Shown piece after piece: positions 16,443 to 25,664 of a stretch of 64,000 nucleotides of DNA (positions are counted from its first letter, which is position 1; each line of letters starts with the position of its first letter). Under the pieces are notes generated by a model. It was given only the letters and a program-made list of their open reading frames with translations, was not told the origin of the DNA and ran no database searches. Both the position numbers and the translations under genes were made by a program. The stretch is from the NCBI RefSeq assembly GCF_005048225.1, contig NZ_SUNI01000001.1, positions 372,001 to 436,000 of the forward strand. The letters are read 5' to 3'. This stretch comes from Paracoccus gahaiensis. Its GTDB lineage: Bacteria > Pseudomonadota > Alphaproteobacteria > Rhodobacterales > Rhodobacteraceae.

Positions 16443-17265
16443 CGGACACCTCGGCGCGCAGCCGTTCAGGGTGGGAAAACAGATCGAAGCCCTCGCCGCG
16501 CGCAAAGGCCGCCAGCGTGATGCCCGATCCCTCGGCCAGGCGCAGCGCATGGGCCGTGGGGGCCGACACGGCGATCAGCACCGCGCCCCCGGCGATGGCG
16601 CATTTCTGCACCATCTCGACCGAGACGCGGCTGGTCAGCACGAAGGCCCCCTGCCCGGCATCCAGGCCCTGGCGGACCATCGCGCCGATCAGCTTGTCCA
16701 GCGCATTGTGGCGACCCACATCCTCGCGTGCCAAGACGATCCCCCGACCCGGCATCAGAAAGCCCGCCGCATGGACGGCGCGGGTCTGGTCATGGAGCGG
16801 CTGCCAGCCGCGCAGATCCTCGGTCGCCCCGGCGATCTGGGCCGCATCCAGCACCGGCCCGGTGCCATGCAGGTCGGGCAGCGCCCGCACCGCCTCGTCC
16901 AGGCTGTCGATGCCGCACAGCCCGCAGCCCACCGGCCCGGCCATGAAGCGACGCCGCGCCGACAGCGCCTCGGCGCGATCCTCGCCCAGCCACATCTGCG
17001 CCTCGACGCCCTTGGGATGGGTCATCACCTCCAGCCGCTCGATCTGGCCGGCATCGGTCACGATCCCCTCGGTCAACGAGAACCCCACCGCGAAGTCCTC
17101 GAGATCCAAGGGCGTGGCCATCATCACGGCCTGGGTCGATCCGCCATAGACCATCGCCACCGGCAGCTCCTCGGGCAGGGCGCGGGTGACGTGGCCGCGA
17201 CGGCCGGCCCGGACATGGGTGGCGGTCGCGGCATGGACGGGGGCAGGCAGGGTCACGTGGTTCAC
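16432..17265 (-). CDS. fdhD: Formate dehydrogenase sulfurtransferase FdhD (FdsC)
   Basis: A 277-residue protein with the FdhD sulfur-carrying loop GCGLCG (Cys114, Cys117). FdhD binds bis-MGD cofactor and passes sulfur to it before insertion into formate dehydrogenase. It overlaps the end of fdsA by 4 bp and precedes fdsD, as in the fdsGBACD operon of R. capsulatus, where it is called fdsC. Confidence 0.95.
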   Translation of the reverse strand: MNHVTLPAPVHAATATHVRAGRRGHVTRALPEELPVAMVYGGSTQAVMMATPLDLEDFAVGFSLTEGIVTDAGQIERLEVMTHPKGVEAQMWLGEDRAEALSARRRFMAGPVGCGLCGIDSLDEAVRALPDLHGTGPVLDAAQIAGATEDLRGWQPLHDQTRAVHAAGFLMPGRGIVLAREDVGRHNALDKLIGAMVRQGLDAGQGAFVLTSRVSVEMVQKCAIAGGAVLIAVSAPTAHALRLAEGSGITLAAFARGEGFDLFSHPERLRAEVSDVA

Positions 17266-20204
17266 TCCGCAGCTGACAGGATCCGCCGCGACCGTTCGGC
17301 CTGGGCAGTGTAGGTCTCCTGCCAGTCCGAGGGACCGTTCGAGGGGCTGACCTGCACGGCGGTGACCTTGTATTCGGGGCAGTTCGTCGCCCAGTCCGAG
17401 AAATCGGTCGTCACCACGTTAGCCTGCGTCGCCGGGTGATGGAAGGTCGTATAGACCACCCCCGGCGCCACCCGTTCGGTCAGCGTGACCATCAGCGTCG
17501 TCTCGCCCGCCCGGCTGGCCAGCCGCACCCAGTCCCCGTCGGCGATGCCGCGCGTCTCGGCATCATGGGGATGGATCTCCAGCACGTCCTGATCGTGCCA
17601 GACGCTGTTCTCGGTTCGCCGGGTCTGCGCGCCCACGTTGTATTGCGACAGGATGCGCCCGGTGGTCAGCAGCAGCGGGAAGCGCGGCCCGGCACGTTCG
17701 TCGGTGGCCACGTATTCGGTGACCATGAAATGACCCTTGCCGGACCGGAACCCGTCCACATGCATGATCGGCGTGCCGGCGGGGGCATTCTCGTCGCAGG
17801 GCCATTGCACGCTGCCCAGTTCCTCCAGCCGCTCATAGCTGACGCCGGTGAAGCTGGGCGTGGTCGAGGCGATCTCGTCCATGATCTGGCTGGGATGGGT
17901 GTAGTGCCATTTGGCGCCGTCCTGGCCCTGCAGCAGGGCATTGGCCAGCATCTGGGTGATCTCCCAATCCTCATAGCCATTGCGCGGCGCCATCACCTTG
18001 CGCACCCGGTTGATGCGGCGCTCGGCATTGGTGAAGGTGCCGTCCTTTTCCAGGAAGCTGCTGCCCGGCAGGAAGACATGCGCATAGTTCGCCGTCTCGT
18101 TCAGGAACAGGTCGTGGACGATCACGCAGTCCATCGCCCGCAGGCCGGCGGCCACGTGATGCGTGTCGGGATCCGATTGCAGGATGTCCTCGCCCTGGCA
18201 ATAGAGGCCCTTGAACGTCCCCTCGACCGCCGCATCCAGCATGTTGGGGATGCGCAGCCCCGGCTCGGGGTCGATCTCGACGCCCCATTCCCGCTCATAG
18301 ATGGCACGCACATCGGGCAGCTTGACATGGCGGTATCCCGGCAGCTCGTGCGGGAACGAGCCCATGTCGCAGGCGCCCTGCACGTTGTTCTGGCCCCGCA
18401 GCGGGTTCACGCCCACGCCGGGCCGCCCGATATTGCCGGTCAGCATCGCCAGGTTCGCGATCGCCATGACCGTGGTCGAGCCCTGGCTATGCTCGGTCAC
18501 GCCCAGCCCGTAATAAATCGCGCCGTTGCCGCCGGTGGCGAACAGCCGCGCCGCGGCACGCAGATCGGCGGCGGGCACGCCCGTCACGGATTCGATCGCC
18601 TCGGGGGCATGGCGGGGATTGCTGATGAAGTCGGCGTAATGCTGGAACTCGTCCCAATCGCAGCACGCGCGGATATAGGCCTCGTCCATCAGCCCCTCGG
18701 TGACGATCACATGGGCCAGCGCGCTGACCACGGCCACATTGGTGCCGGGCCGCAGCGGCAGGTGATATTGCGCCTCGACATGGGCCGAGCGCACGATGTC
18801 GGTGCGGCGCGGATCGACGACGATCAGCTTGGCCCCGGCGCGCAGGCGCTTCTTCAACCGGCTGGCAAAGACCGGGTGCCCGTCCGTGGGGTTGGCGCCG
18901 ATGATCAGCACCACGTCCGTGTGTTCGACCGAATCGAAATCCTGCGTGCCGGCCGAGGTTCCGAAGGTCTTGCCCAGACCATAGCCCGTGGGCGAATGGC
19001 AGACGCGGGCGCAGGTGTCGGTGTTGTTGTTGCCAAAGACCGCGCGGGTCAGCTTCTGGACCAGATAGGTCTCCTCGTTGGTGCAGCGGCTGGAGGTGAT
19101 GACCCCGACCGAGCGCTTGCCATGCCGCTCCTGGATGCCGCGCATCCGGGCGGCGGCGAAGGACAGCGCCTCGTCCCACGCCACCTCGCGCCAGGGCTCA
19201 TCGATGCTGTCGCGGATCATCGGCGACAGGATGCGGTCCTGATGCGCGGCATAGCCATAGGCGAAGCGGCCCTTGACGCAGCTGTGCCCGCGATTGGCCT
19301 TGCCGTTCTTCCACGGCACCATGCGCACCAGCCGGTCGCCGTTCATCTCGGCCTTGAAGCTGCAGCCGACGCCGCAATAGGCGCAGGTGGTGATGACCGA
19401 CCGCGTGGGCGTGCCCAGCTCGGCCACCGATTTCTCCTGCAAGGTCGCGGTCGGGCAGGCCTGCACGCAGGCGCCGCAGCTGACGCAATCGCTGGTGAAG
19501 AAGTCATCCGCGCTGGTCCCGGCGCTGACGCGGCTGTCGAAGCCCCGGCCCTCGATGGTCAGAGCGAAGGTGCCCTGCACCTCGTCGCAGGCCCGCACGC
19601 AGCGCGAGCAGACGATGCACTTGCTGGGATCATAGGTGAAATAGGGGTTGCTGTCGTCCTTGGGGATGTATTGCGGATTGTCCTGCCCGCCGCGCAGGCG
19701 CGCCTCGGCCTGGGACCGCGCGCCGGTGCCCGAGGGGTCGAAATGGTTGTCGCCGGGCGCATAGCGCACGTCGCGCAGGCCCACCTGCCCCGCCGCATCC
19801 TGCAACTCGCAATCGCCATTGGCCGCGCAGGTCAGGCAATCCAGCGGGTGGTCGCTGATATACAGCTCCATCACGCCTTTCCGCAGCTTGCGGATCTTGT
19901 CGGACTGGGTGCGGACGACCATGCCCTCGGCCACCGGGGTCGTGCAGCTGGCGGGCGTGCCGCGCCGCCCGTCGATCTCGACCACGCAGAGGCGGCAGGA
20001 CCCGAAGGCCTCCAGGTTGTCGCTGGCGCACAGCTTGGGGATCTCGATCCCGGCCTCGAAGGCCGCGCGCAGGACCGAGGTGCCCTCGGGCACGACGACC
20101 TCGATGCCGTCCACGACCAGCGCCACCGGCGCGCCCTGCCGGGCGGGGGTGCCCATGTCGCGCTCGTCGCCGGGCGCATAGACGGGGATGATGAAATCTT
20201 TCAT
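17262..20204 (-). CDS. fdsA: NAD-dependent formate dehydrogenase alpha subunit (Mo-bis-MGD)
   Basis: A 980-residue catalytic subunit. The N-terminus carries a 2Fe-2S ferredoxin domain (Cys59, Cys70, Cys73, Cys87), then a His/Cys cluster segment (HPLDCLTCAANGDCEL), two 4Fe-4S sites (CIVCSRCVRAC; CVSCGACVQAC) and the CAYCGVGC cluster before the molybdopterin domain. Cys402 in CARVCHSPTGYG is the expected molybdenum ligand; cysteine, not selenocysteine, is used. ATG 20204 overlaps the fdsB stop by 4 bp. It oxidises formate to CO2 in the cytoplasm. Confidence 0.97.
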   Translation of the reverse strand: MKDFIIPVYAPGDERDMGTPARQGAPVALVVDGIEVVVPEGTSVLRAAFEAGIEIPKLCASDNLEAFGSCRLCVVEIDGRRGTPASCTTPVAEGMVVRTQSDKIRKLRKGVMELYISDHPLDCLTCAANGDCELQDAAGQVGLRDVRYAPGDNHFDPSGTGARSQAEARLRGGQDNPQYIPKDDSNPYFTYDPSKCIVCSRCVRACDEVQGTFALTIEGRGFDSRVSAGTSADDFFTSDCVSCGACVQACPTATLQEKSVAELGTPTRSVITTCAYCGVGCSFKAEMNGDRLVRMVPWKNGKANRGHSCVKGRFAYGYAAHQDRILSPMIRDSIDEPWREVAWDEALSFAAARMRGIQERHGKRSVGVITSSRCTNEETYLVQKLTRAVFGNNNTDTCARVCHSPTGYGLGKTFGTSAGTQDFDSVEHTDVVLIIGANPTDGHPVFASRLKKRLRAGAKLIVVDPRRTDIVRSAHVEAQYHLPLRPGTNVAVVSALAHVIVTEGLMDEAYIRACCDWDEFQHYADFISNPRHAPEAIESVTGVPAADLRAAARLFATGGNGAIYYGLGVTEHSQGSTTVMAIANLAMLTGNIGRPGVGVNPLRGQNNVQGACDMGSFPHELPGYRHVKLPDVRAIYEREWGVEIDPEPGLRIPNMLDAAVEGTFKGLYCQGEDILQSDPDTHHVAAGLRAMDCVIVHDLFLNETANYAHVFLPGSSFLEKDGTFTNAERRINRVRKVMAPRNGYEDWEITQMLANALLQGQDGAKWHYTHPSQIMDEIASTTPSFTGVSYERLEELGSVQWPCDENAPAGTPIMHVDGFRSGKGHFMVTEYVATDERAGPRFPLLLTTGRILSQYNVGAQTRRTENSVWHDQDVLEIHPHDAETRGIADGDWVRLASRAGETTLMVTLTERVAPGVVYTTFHHPATQANVVTTDFSDWATNCPEYKVTAVQVSPSNGPSDWQETYTAQAERSRRILSAAE

Positions 20205-21718
20205 TCGGCTGCCTCCTTGTGGGTGGCGAAATCGTCGGGAAATTGCGTCAGCGCGGACATGACCGGATAGGGCGTGAAGCCCCCCAGGGCGCAGAGCGAC
20301 CCGTCCTTCATCGTCTCGCAGAGATCGGTCAGCAGGGCGGCGGCCCCGGGATCGCCGGCGGCGATGCGGTCGATCGTCTCGACCCCGCGCACCGCGCCGA
20401 TCCGGCAGGGCGTGCATTTGCCGCAGGATTCGATGGCGCAGAACTCCATCGCAAAGCGCGCCATCGCCAGCATGTCGGCGCTGTCGTCGAAGACCACGAG
20501 GCCCGCATGGCCGATCAGCCCGCCCGCCGCGTCGAAATCCTCGTAGCCCATGGCCGTGTCGAACTTCGACACGGGCATATAGGCGCCCAGGGGCCCCCCC
20601 ACCTGCACCGCCTTGACGGGCCGCCCCGACAGGGTGCCGCCGCCGATATCGTTCACCACTTCGCCCAGGGACATGCCGAAGGCCGTCTCGAACAGCCCGC
20701 CACGCCGGACATTCCCGGCGATCTGCAGCGTCACCGTGCCGCGCGACCGGCCCAGCCCGAAATCGGCATAATGCTGCGCGCCCTTCTCGAAGATCACCGG
20801 GATGGTCGCCAGACTGATCACGTTGTTGACCACCGTGGGCTTGCCCAGAAACCCCTCCAGCGCGGGCAGCGGCGGTTTCGCCCGCACCGTGCCGCGCTTG
20901 CCCTCCAGGCTGTTCAGCAGGCTGGTCTCCTCGCCGCAGACATAGGCGCCCGCGCCCACGCGGACCTGCATGTCGAAGGCCCGGCCAGAGCCCAGCACGT
21001 CCGCCCCCAGCATCCCGCGCTGGCGGGCGATCACCACGGCGCGTTCCAGCACGTCGATCGCCACCGGATATTCCGAGCGCATGTAGACATAGCCCCGCGT
21101 GGCGCCGACGCCCAGACCCGCGATCGCCATCCCCTCGATCAGGGTGAAGGGGTCGCCCTCCATGATCATGCGGTCGGCGAAGGTGCCGCTGTCGCCCTCG
21201 TCGGCATTGCAGACGATGTATTTCTGATCCGCCACCGCCCCGGCCACGGTCTTCCACTTGATGCCGGTCGGAAAGCCCGCGCCGCCGCGCCCGCGCAAGC
21301 CGCTGGCAGTGACTTCGTCGACGATGGCGGCGCTGTCCATGCCGATGGCGCGGCGCAGGCCCACCAATCCGCCATGGGCCGCGTAATCGTCCAGATCCAG
21401 CGGGTCGATCACCCCGCAGCGCGCGAAGGTCAGGCGGGTCTGGCGGCGCATCCAGTCCAGATCCTCGACCGGACCGAGGCTATTCAACCGACCATCCAGC
21501 AGCGCTGGCACGTCGGCGGGCGTGACCGGGCCATAGCCCACGCGCCCCTCGCCCGCATCGACCTCGACCAGCGGCTCCAGCCAGACCATGCCATGCGAGC
21601 CGTTGCGGATGATCTGCACGTCGATGCCGCGCGCGGCCGCCTCGCGCGCGATCGCCTCGGCCACCGCATCCGCGCCAAGCGCCTTGGCGGCGCTGTCCAG
21701 GGGAACCCAGATCTTCAT
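20201..21718 (-). CDS. fdsB: NAD-dependent formate dehydrogenase beta subunit (NuoF-like)
   Basis: A 505-residue flavoprotein: thioredoxin-like N-terminal domain, then GLRGRGGAGFPTGIKWKTV (FMN/NADH region), NADEGDSGTFADR, and a C-terminal cluster motif ESCGKCTPCR. It passes electrons from FdsA to NAD+. I chose ATG 21718, within the end of fdsG; the frame is open further upstream but overlaps fdsG. Confidence 0.97.
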   Translation of the reverse strand: MKIWVPLDSAAKALGADAVAEAIAREAAARGIDVQIIRNGSHGMVWLEPLVEVDAGEGRVGYGPVTPADVPALLDGRLNSLGPVEDLDWMRRQTRLTFARCGVIDPLDLDDYAAHGGLVGLRRAIGMDSAAIVDEVTASGLRGRGGAGFPTGIKWKTVAGAVADQKYIVCNADEGDSGTFADRMIMEGDPFTLIEGMAIAGLGVGATRGYVYMRSEYPVAIDVLERAVVIARQRGMLGADVLGSGRAFDMQVRVGAGAYVCGEETSLLNSLEGKRGTVRAKPPLPALEGFLGKPTVVNNVISLATIPVIFEKGAQHYADFGLGRSRGTVTLQIAGNVRRGGLFETAFGMSLGEVVNDIGGGTLSGRPVKAVQVGGPLGAYMPVSKFDTAMGYEDFDAAGGLIGHAGLVVFDDSADMLAMARFAMEFCAIESCGKCTPCRIGAVRGVETIDRIAAGDPGAAALLTDLCETMKDGSLCALGGFTPYPVMSALTQFPDDFATHKEAAE

Positions 21719-22203
21719 CCTGCGGCCTCCAGTTCCGAGGCCAGCCGGTCGGCATCGACCCGGCCCAGCACCCGCCCGTCGATCATCGCGGCGGGCCCGC
21801 AGGCGCAGAGGCCCAGGCAATAGACCGGTTCCACCGTCACCGCGCCATCGGCGGTCGTGCCGTGCCAGTCCACGCCAAGACGCGCCAGCACCGCATCGGC
21901 CATGGCCGTGCCGCCCACCGACTGGCAGGCCTCGGCCCGGCAGATCTTCAGCACATGCCGCCCGGACGGATGGTCGCGGAAGTCGTGATAGAAGCTGATG
22001 ACCCCATGCACCTCGGCCCGGCCCAGGTTCAGCACATCGGCCAACACCGGAACGGCCGCCTGCGGGACATGGCCCCAGACCGCCTGGATGGCATGCAGCA
22101 TCGGCAGCAATGGCCCCTCCAGCGCGGTCAGGGGGGCGATGACATCCCGGATCTCCTCGGGCGCGGGAGAGGTGGGCAACAGGGCTGGCGCGGTCGACTG
22201 CAT
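21715..22203 (-). CDS. fdsG: NAD-dependent formate dehydrogenase gamma subunit (NuoE-like)
   Basis: A 162-residue 2Fe-2S subunit: HGVISFYHDFR, then cysteines in CRAEACQSVGG and VYCLGLCACGPAAMI. It works with FdsB in electron transfer. The start ATG 22203 is preceded by AAAGG. It is the first structural gene of the operon and lies just past an ATAG-N7-CTAT palindrome. Confidence 0.96.
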   Translation of the reverse strand: MQSTAPALLPTSPAPEEIRDVIAPLTALEGPLLPMLHAIQAVWGHVPQAAVPVLADVLNLGRAEVHGVISFYHDFRDHPSGRHVLKICRAEACQSVGGTAMADAVLARLGVDWHGTTADGAVTVEPVYCLGLCACGPAAMIDGRVLGRVDADRLASELEAAG

Positions 22204-22276
22204 GGCTGGCCTTTCAGGTTCGGTCCACCATCACACCGCCATTCATGCGTCAAATCAATATCGCAAATCCGTCAAA

Positions 22277-22295
22277 CGATAGTCATTGCCTATCG
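22277..22295. promoter_or_regulatory. LysR-type operator palindrome in front of fdsG
   Basis: CGATAG (22277-22282) and CTATCG (22290-22295) form a perfect inverted repeat with a 7-base centre, i.e. ATAG-N7-CTAT, the form bound by OxyR-like LysR regulators. It overlaps the last codons of the LysR gene and stands 74 bp before fdsG. The adjacent LysR protein is the obvious candidate binder. Confidence 0.6.
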
Positions 22296-23171
22296 AACCA
22301 TGCGCCGCGCCTCGGTCAGCAAGGCCTCCAGCACCGGGGTATGCGGCTCGCGCCACGGGGCGATCAGGCCCACCGCATGGCCCGGCCCCTCGCCCTCCAT
22401 CGGCATCAGCGCCAAGGGCTTGCCCTGCGCCAGAAAGCCCGCGATGTCCTGCGGCAGGATGGTCAGCCATCCCCCCGCCAGCACCTGCGAGACCAGAACC
22501 ACGGTCGAATTCGATTCGACCATCGCCATCGGGGTGACCCCGGCATCCGTCAGGCGGCGGTTGATGATGCGGCGGTTCTGCATGTCGGGGGTCAGAAGGC
22601 ACAACCGCTGCCCGTCCAGCGCCGACCAAGGCACCGGATGCCGCCCCGCCAGCGGATGATCTCGCGGCGCCACCAGCGCATAGCTTTCGTCATACAGAGG
22701 CACGGCGCTGACCTTGCCCAGAGGCTCGTTGTCCAGATAGGAAATGCCCGCATCCACCTGAAGATCCTCGATCATCTGAAGGATCTGGACCGAGCTGCGC
22801 GACAGGATGGTGAAGCCGACATTGGGATGCGCCTCGCCGTATCGCGCCGCCAGCCGCGCGGCCCAGGTCAGCGCGGTGGGCACCACCGCGATGCGCAGCC
22901 GCCCCGACAGCCCGTGGCGGGTGGCACGCATCTCGTCCTTCAGCTGGCGCGCATCGCCCACGATGCGCCGCGCCCAGACCAGCGCCGACTGCCCCTCGGG
23001 CGTCAGCCCGCCATAGCGCGAGCCGCGAAAGATCAGCAGGACGCCCAGGGTTTCCTCCAGCTGCTTGATCCCGGCGGACAGGCTGGGCTGGGTGATCCCC
23101 AAGGTCGCGGCGGCGCGGCCGAAATGGCCCTCCTTGGCGACGGCCAGGAACATTTCCAGCTTGTCGATCAT
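22290..23171 (-). CDS. LysR-family regulator, likely of the formate dehydrogenase operon
   Basis: A 293-residue LysR protein: winged helix (MIDKLEMFLAVAKEGHFGRAAATLGITQPSLSAGIKQLEE) and a periplasmic-binding-like effector domain. It lies directly upstream of fdsG on the same strand with an 86-bp gap. The placement matches FdsR-like regulators of fds operons in other bacteria; formate control is inference from context. Confidence 0.85.
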   Translation of the reverse strand: MIDKLEMFLAVAKEGHFGRAAATLGITQPSLSAGIKQLEETLGVLLIFRGSRYGGLTPEGQSALVWARRIVGDARQLKDEMRATRHGLSGRLRIAVVPTALTWAARLAARYGEAHPNVGFTILSRSSVQILQMIEDLQVDAGISYLDNEPLGKVSAVPLYDESYALVAPRDHPLAGRHPVPWSALDGQRLCLLTPDMQNRRIINRRLTDAGVTPMAMVESNSTVVLVSQVLAGGWLTILPQDIAGFLAQGKPLALMPMEGEGPGHAVGLIAPWREPHTPVLEALLTEARRMVR

Positions 23172-23263
23172 CGCGCGGCCCCCCTTGGCCGCGCATCAGG
23201 CCGCAGGCGGGGGGCGGGGTCAAGGCGCTTGCGGGGGCGCGGCGGGGGCGGCACTGTCGGGCG

Positions 23264-23947
23264 ATGACGTACATCCTGCTGATCCACGGCGCCTGGCATG
23301 ACGGCGACTGCTTCGCGGCGCTGGCCCGGGCGCTGGCGGCGCGCGGGCATCGGGCGCTCTGCCCCGACCTGCCGGGGGCGCCCGCCACCGGGCTGGCCGA
23401 ATGCGTGGCGGCGCTGCCTGGGGCGCCGGTCGTGCTGGGCCATTCGATGGGCGGGATGGTGGCCGAGGCGCTGGCGCAGGCCCGCCCGCCGCGCCTGCTG
23501 ATCCATCTGTGTTCCTATCTGCCATTGCCGGGCGACAGTCTGGCGGCGCTGGACCGGCTGCTGCCAAGCCCGGCGCGGAGCTGGCCGCGCGACGCCGAAA
23601 GCCGCCTGATCCTGCCGCCAAAGGCCGCGCGGGCGATGCTTTATTCCGACCTTCCCGAGGATCTCGCGACCGCCGCGCTGGCCCGCCTGCGCCCGCAGCC
23701 CTTGGGGCCGATGCGCGACCCCCTGCCGGGACCGGACCGCGCGTCGGTGCGGCGGCATTATATCCTCTGCGGGCAGGACCGCGCGATCCCGCCCGCCCTG
23801 CAGCGCGCGATGATCGCCCGCGCGCCCGTCGAGCATCTGCACGAAACCCCCTGGGGCCATTCGCCTTTCCTGTCCGACCCCGAGGGGCTCGCCGCCCTGC
23901 TGGACCGGATTATCCGCGCCGAGGGGCTGCACCCCGCCCATCCCTGA
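23264..23947 (+). CDS. Alpha/beta hydrolase
   Basis: A 227-residue alpha/beta-hydrolase fold enzyme. Nucleophile Ser61 in LGHSMGGM, acid Asp172 in CGQDRAIP, and His199 in TPWGHSPF make a complete triad. The oxyanion segment LIHGAWHDGDCF resembles plant-type salicylate esterase/hydroxynitrile lyase-like bacterial esterases. The substrate is unknown. It runs divergently from the LysR gene. Confidence 0.8.
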   Translation: MTYILLIHGAWHDGDCFAALARALAARGHRALCPDLPGAPATGLAECVAALPGAPVVLGHSMGGMVAEALAQARPPRLLIHLCSYLPLPGDSLAALDRLLPSPARSWPRDAESRLILPPKAARAMLYSDLPEDLATAALARLRPQPLGPMRDPLPGPDRASVRRHYILCGQDRAIPPALQRAMIARAPVEHLHETPWGHSPFLSDPEGLAALLDRIIRAEGLHPAHP

Positions 23948-24065
23948 CGCAGATGCGCCACAGGCAGCCCCCGCCCCGCGCCAGCACTTGCAGATCGCGC
24001 AAATCCTTGCTTGGTGTCCCGCGTGGCGCCCGACCCCCGGCGCGTCCCCGGCCAAGGAACGACCT

Positions 24066-25088
24066 GTGACCCTGACCCATCTGGCGACCTTCGCCACGGC
24101 ACTGACCGGCGCGGCGCTGTTCCTTGTCCTCGGCCTGCCGCTGCCTTGGCTGCTGGGACCGATGATCGCCTGCCTGATCGCGGCGCTGGCGGGGCAGCGG
24201 CTGGCGGGCACGGGGCAACTGGGCGTCTTCATGCGGACCTTCCTGGGTGTGGCGGTCGGCGCCTCGATCACGCCCGAGGTGCTGGCGGGCCTGCCCGAGA
24301 TGGCGGCCTCGCTGGCGATGGTGCCGGTGTTCATCGGGGTGATCGCGGCGATCGGCTATCCGCTGTTCCGCCGCGTCTTCGGCTTCGACCACCCCACCGC
24401 CTGGTACGCCGCCATGCCGGGCGGGCTGCAGGACATGCTGGTCTTCGGCGAGGAGGCGGGCGGCGACATTCGCGCGCTGTCGCTGATCCATGCGACCCGG
24501 GTGCTGATCATCGTCACCGTCGCGCCGCTGATCATGACGCTGTGGTGGGGGCTGGACCTGACCGCGCCGCCCGGTGCGCCCCTGACATCCGTGGCGTGGG
24601 ACCAGCTGGCGCTGATGGTCGCAGCGGGGCTGATCGGCTGGAAGGGCGCGGAACGGGTGGGCCTCTTCGGCGCGTCGATCCTGGGGCCGATGATCCTGAC
24701 GGCGGGGCTGTCGCTGGCGGGGATCCTGGAAACCCGCCCCCCGGCCGAGGTCATCCAAGCGTCGCAATTCTTCATCGGCATCGCCATCGGCGCGAAGTAC
24801 ATGGGCATCACCGGGCGCGAGCTGCGCATCGACGTGACGGCGGGGGTCGTCTATTCGCTGATCCTGGCCCTCATCAGCCTGATGTTTCTCGAGGCAATCC
24901 ATCTGCTGGGCCTAGCCCCGGGGCTGGACGCCTTCCTGGCCTTCCTGCCCGGCGGACAGGCCGAGATGGTGGTCATCGCCATCATCGCGGGCGCCGACCT
25001 GGCCTATGTGGTCAGCCACCATATCCTGCGCATCGTCCTGGTGATCCTGCTGGCGCCCTTGGTGGCCCGGCTGGTCAAGAAACCGTGA
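24066..25088 (+). CDS. AbrB-family membrane protein
   Basis: About 340 residues with roughly ten membrane helices and two related halves. Glycine-rich re-entrant-like segments (LPWLLGPMIACLIAALAGQRL; AAMPGGLQDMLVFGEEAG; FLPGGQAEMVVIAIIAGAD) are typical of the AbrB/COG3180 family of putative transporters or ammonia monooxygenase-like proteins. GTG 24066 was chosen because AAGGAA lies upstream; the frame continues further with no ribosome site. The substrate is unknown. Confidence 0.8.
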   Translation: MTLTHLATFATALTGAALFLVLGLPLPWLLGPMIACLIAALAGQRLAGTGQLGVFMRTFLGVAVGASITPEVLAGLPEMAASLAMVPVFIGVIAAIGYPLFRRVFGFDHPTAWYAAMPGGLQDMLVFGEEAGGDIRALSLIHATRVLIIVTVAPLIMTLWWGLDLTAPPGAPLTSVAWDQLALMVAAGLIGWKGAERVGLFGASILGPMILTAGLSLAGILETRPPAEVIQASQFFIGIAIGAKYMGITGRELRIDVTAGVVYSLILALISLMFLEAIHLLGLAPGLDAFLAFLPGGQAEMVVIAIIAGADLAYVVSHHILRIVLVILLAPLVARLVKKP

Positions 25089-25160
25089 CCCTGCCCGGCA
25101 GGAACGCAGTCCGCCCGGCCCGTGTTGCCCTGCCGAAGCAACAGACACTGGAGACAAGCC

Positions 25161-25595
25161 ATGAAAACCTCTGTGATCGCGATCGCCGCCGTGATGTCGC
25201 TTGGCACCGCCGCCATGGCGCAGGACACGCCCGCGCCGACCGCCGTTCCCGAACCGAACCTGGACATGACCGTCGCGCCCGGCGCCGCCGAGACGGGCGC
25301 CATGGCGGACATGAGCGAGCTGGACGATTCCGTCATGATCACCGGTTGGGACATGTCGGTCGACGATGTCGAGGACATGGACGTCCATGATGCCGACGGC
25401 AACCAGATCGGCGAAGTCGAGGAGGTGCTGGGCCGCGACGAGACCGCCGAAGCCATCGTGGTCGATTTCGACGACGATCAGGGCTATGAGGGCGAGGACC
25501 GGATCGTGCCGCTGGACATGCTGAGCGTCGCCGATGACGCGCTGGAGCTGTCGGCGGATGCCGATGTCGCCTCGTTCGAGGAACATGACGACTGA
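25161..25595 (+). CDS. Secreted PRC-barrel domain protein
   Basis: A 144-residue protein with a signal peptide (MKTSVIAIAAVMSLGTAAMA, cleavage after AMA-Q) and an acidic PRC-barrel domain (DVHDADGNQIGEVEEVLG ... AIVVDFDDDQGYEGED). Such proteins are found in Rhodobacterales periplasms with unclear function. ATG 25161 was used, not the upstream start at 25122, because it begins the signal peptide. A strong terminator follows. Confidence 0.85.
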   Translation: MKTSVIAIAAVMSLGTAAMAQDTPAPTAVPEPNLDMTVAPGAAETGAMADMSELDDSVMITGWDMSVDDVEDMDVHDADGNQIGEVEEVLGRDETAEAIVVDFDDDQGYEGEDRIVPLDMLSVADDALELSADADVASFEEHDD

Positions 25596-25616
25596 TCTGC
25601 GGATCTGTCGGACAGG

Positions 25617-25648
25617 ACGGCCAGAGGCACCCGCCTCTGGCCGTCTTT
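25617..25648 (+). terminator. Terminator after the PRC-barrel gene (between convergent genes)
   Basis: A 12-bp perfect stem (ACGGCCAGAGGC at 25617-25628 with GCCTCTGGCCGT at 25633-25644), a 4-base loop, then CTTTCGTT. The next gene on the other strand ends at 25665, so it separates convergent transcripts. Confidence 0.85.
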
Positions 25649-25664
25649 CGTTGCGCCCCGTGGT

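Noticed and set aside
17436-20270. A 944-codon plus-strand frame opposite fdsA
   Set aside because: Shadow of fdsA; composition is unlike a folded protein and no motif is visible.
20201-21257. Upstream extension of the fdsA frame by about 350 codons
   Set aside because: It runs out of frame through fdsB; FdsA has a clear start with its 2Fe-2S domain at 20204.
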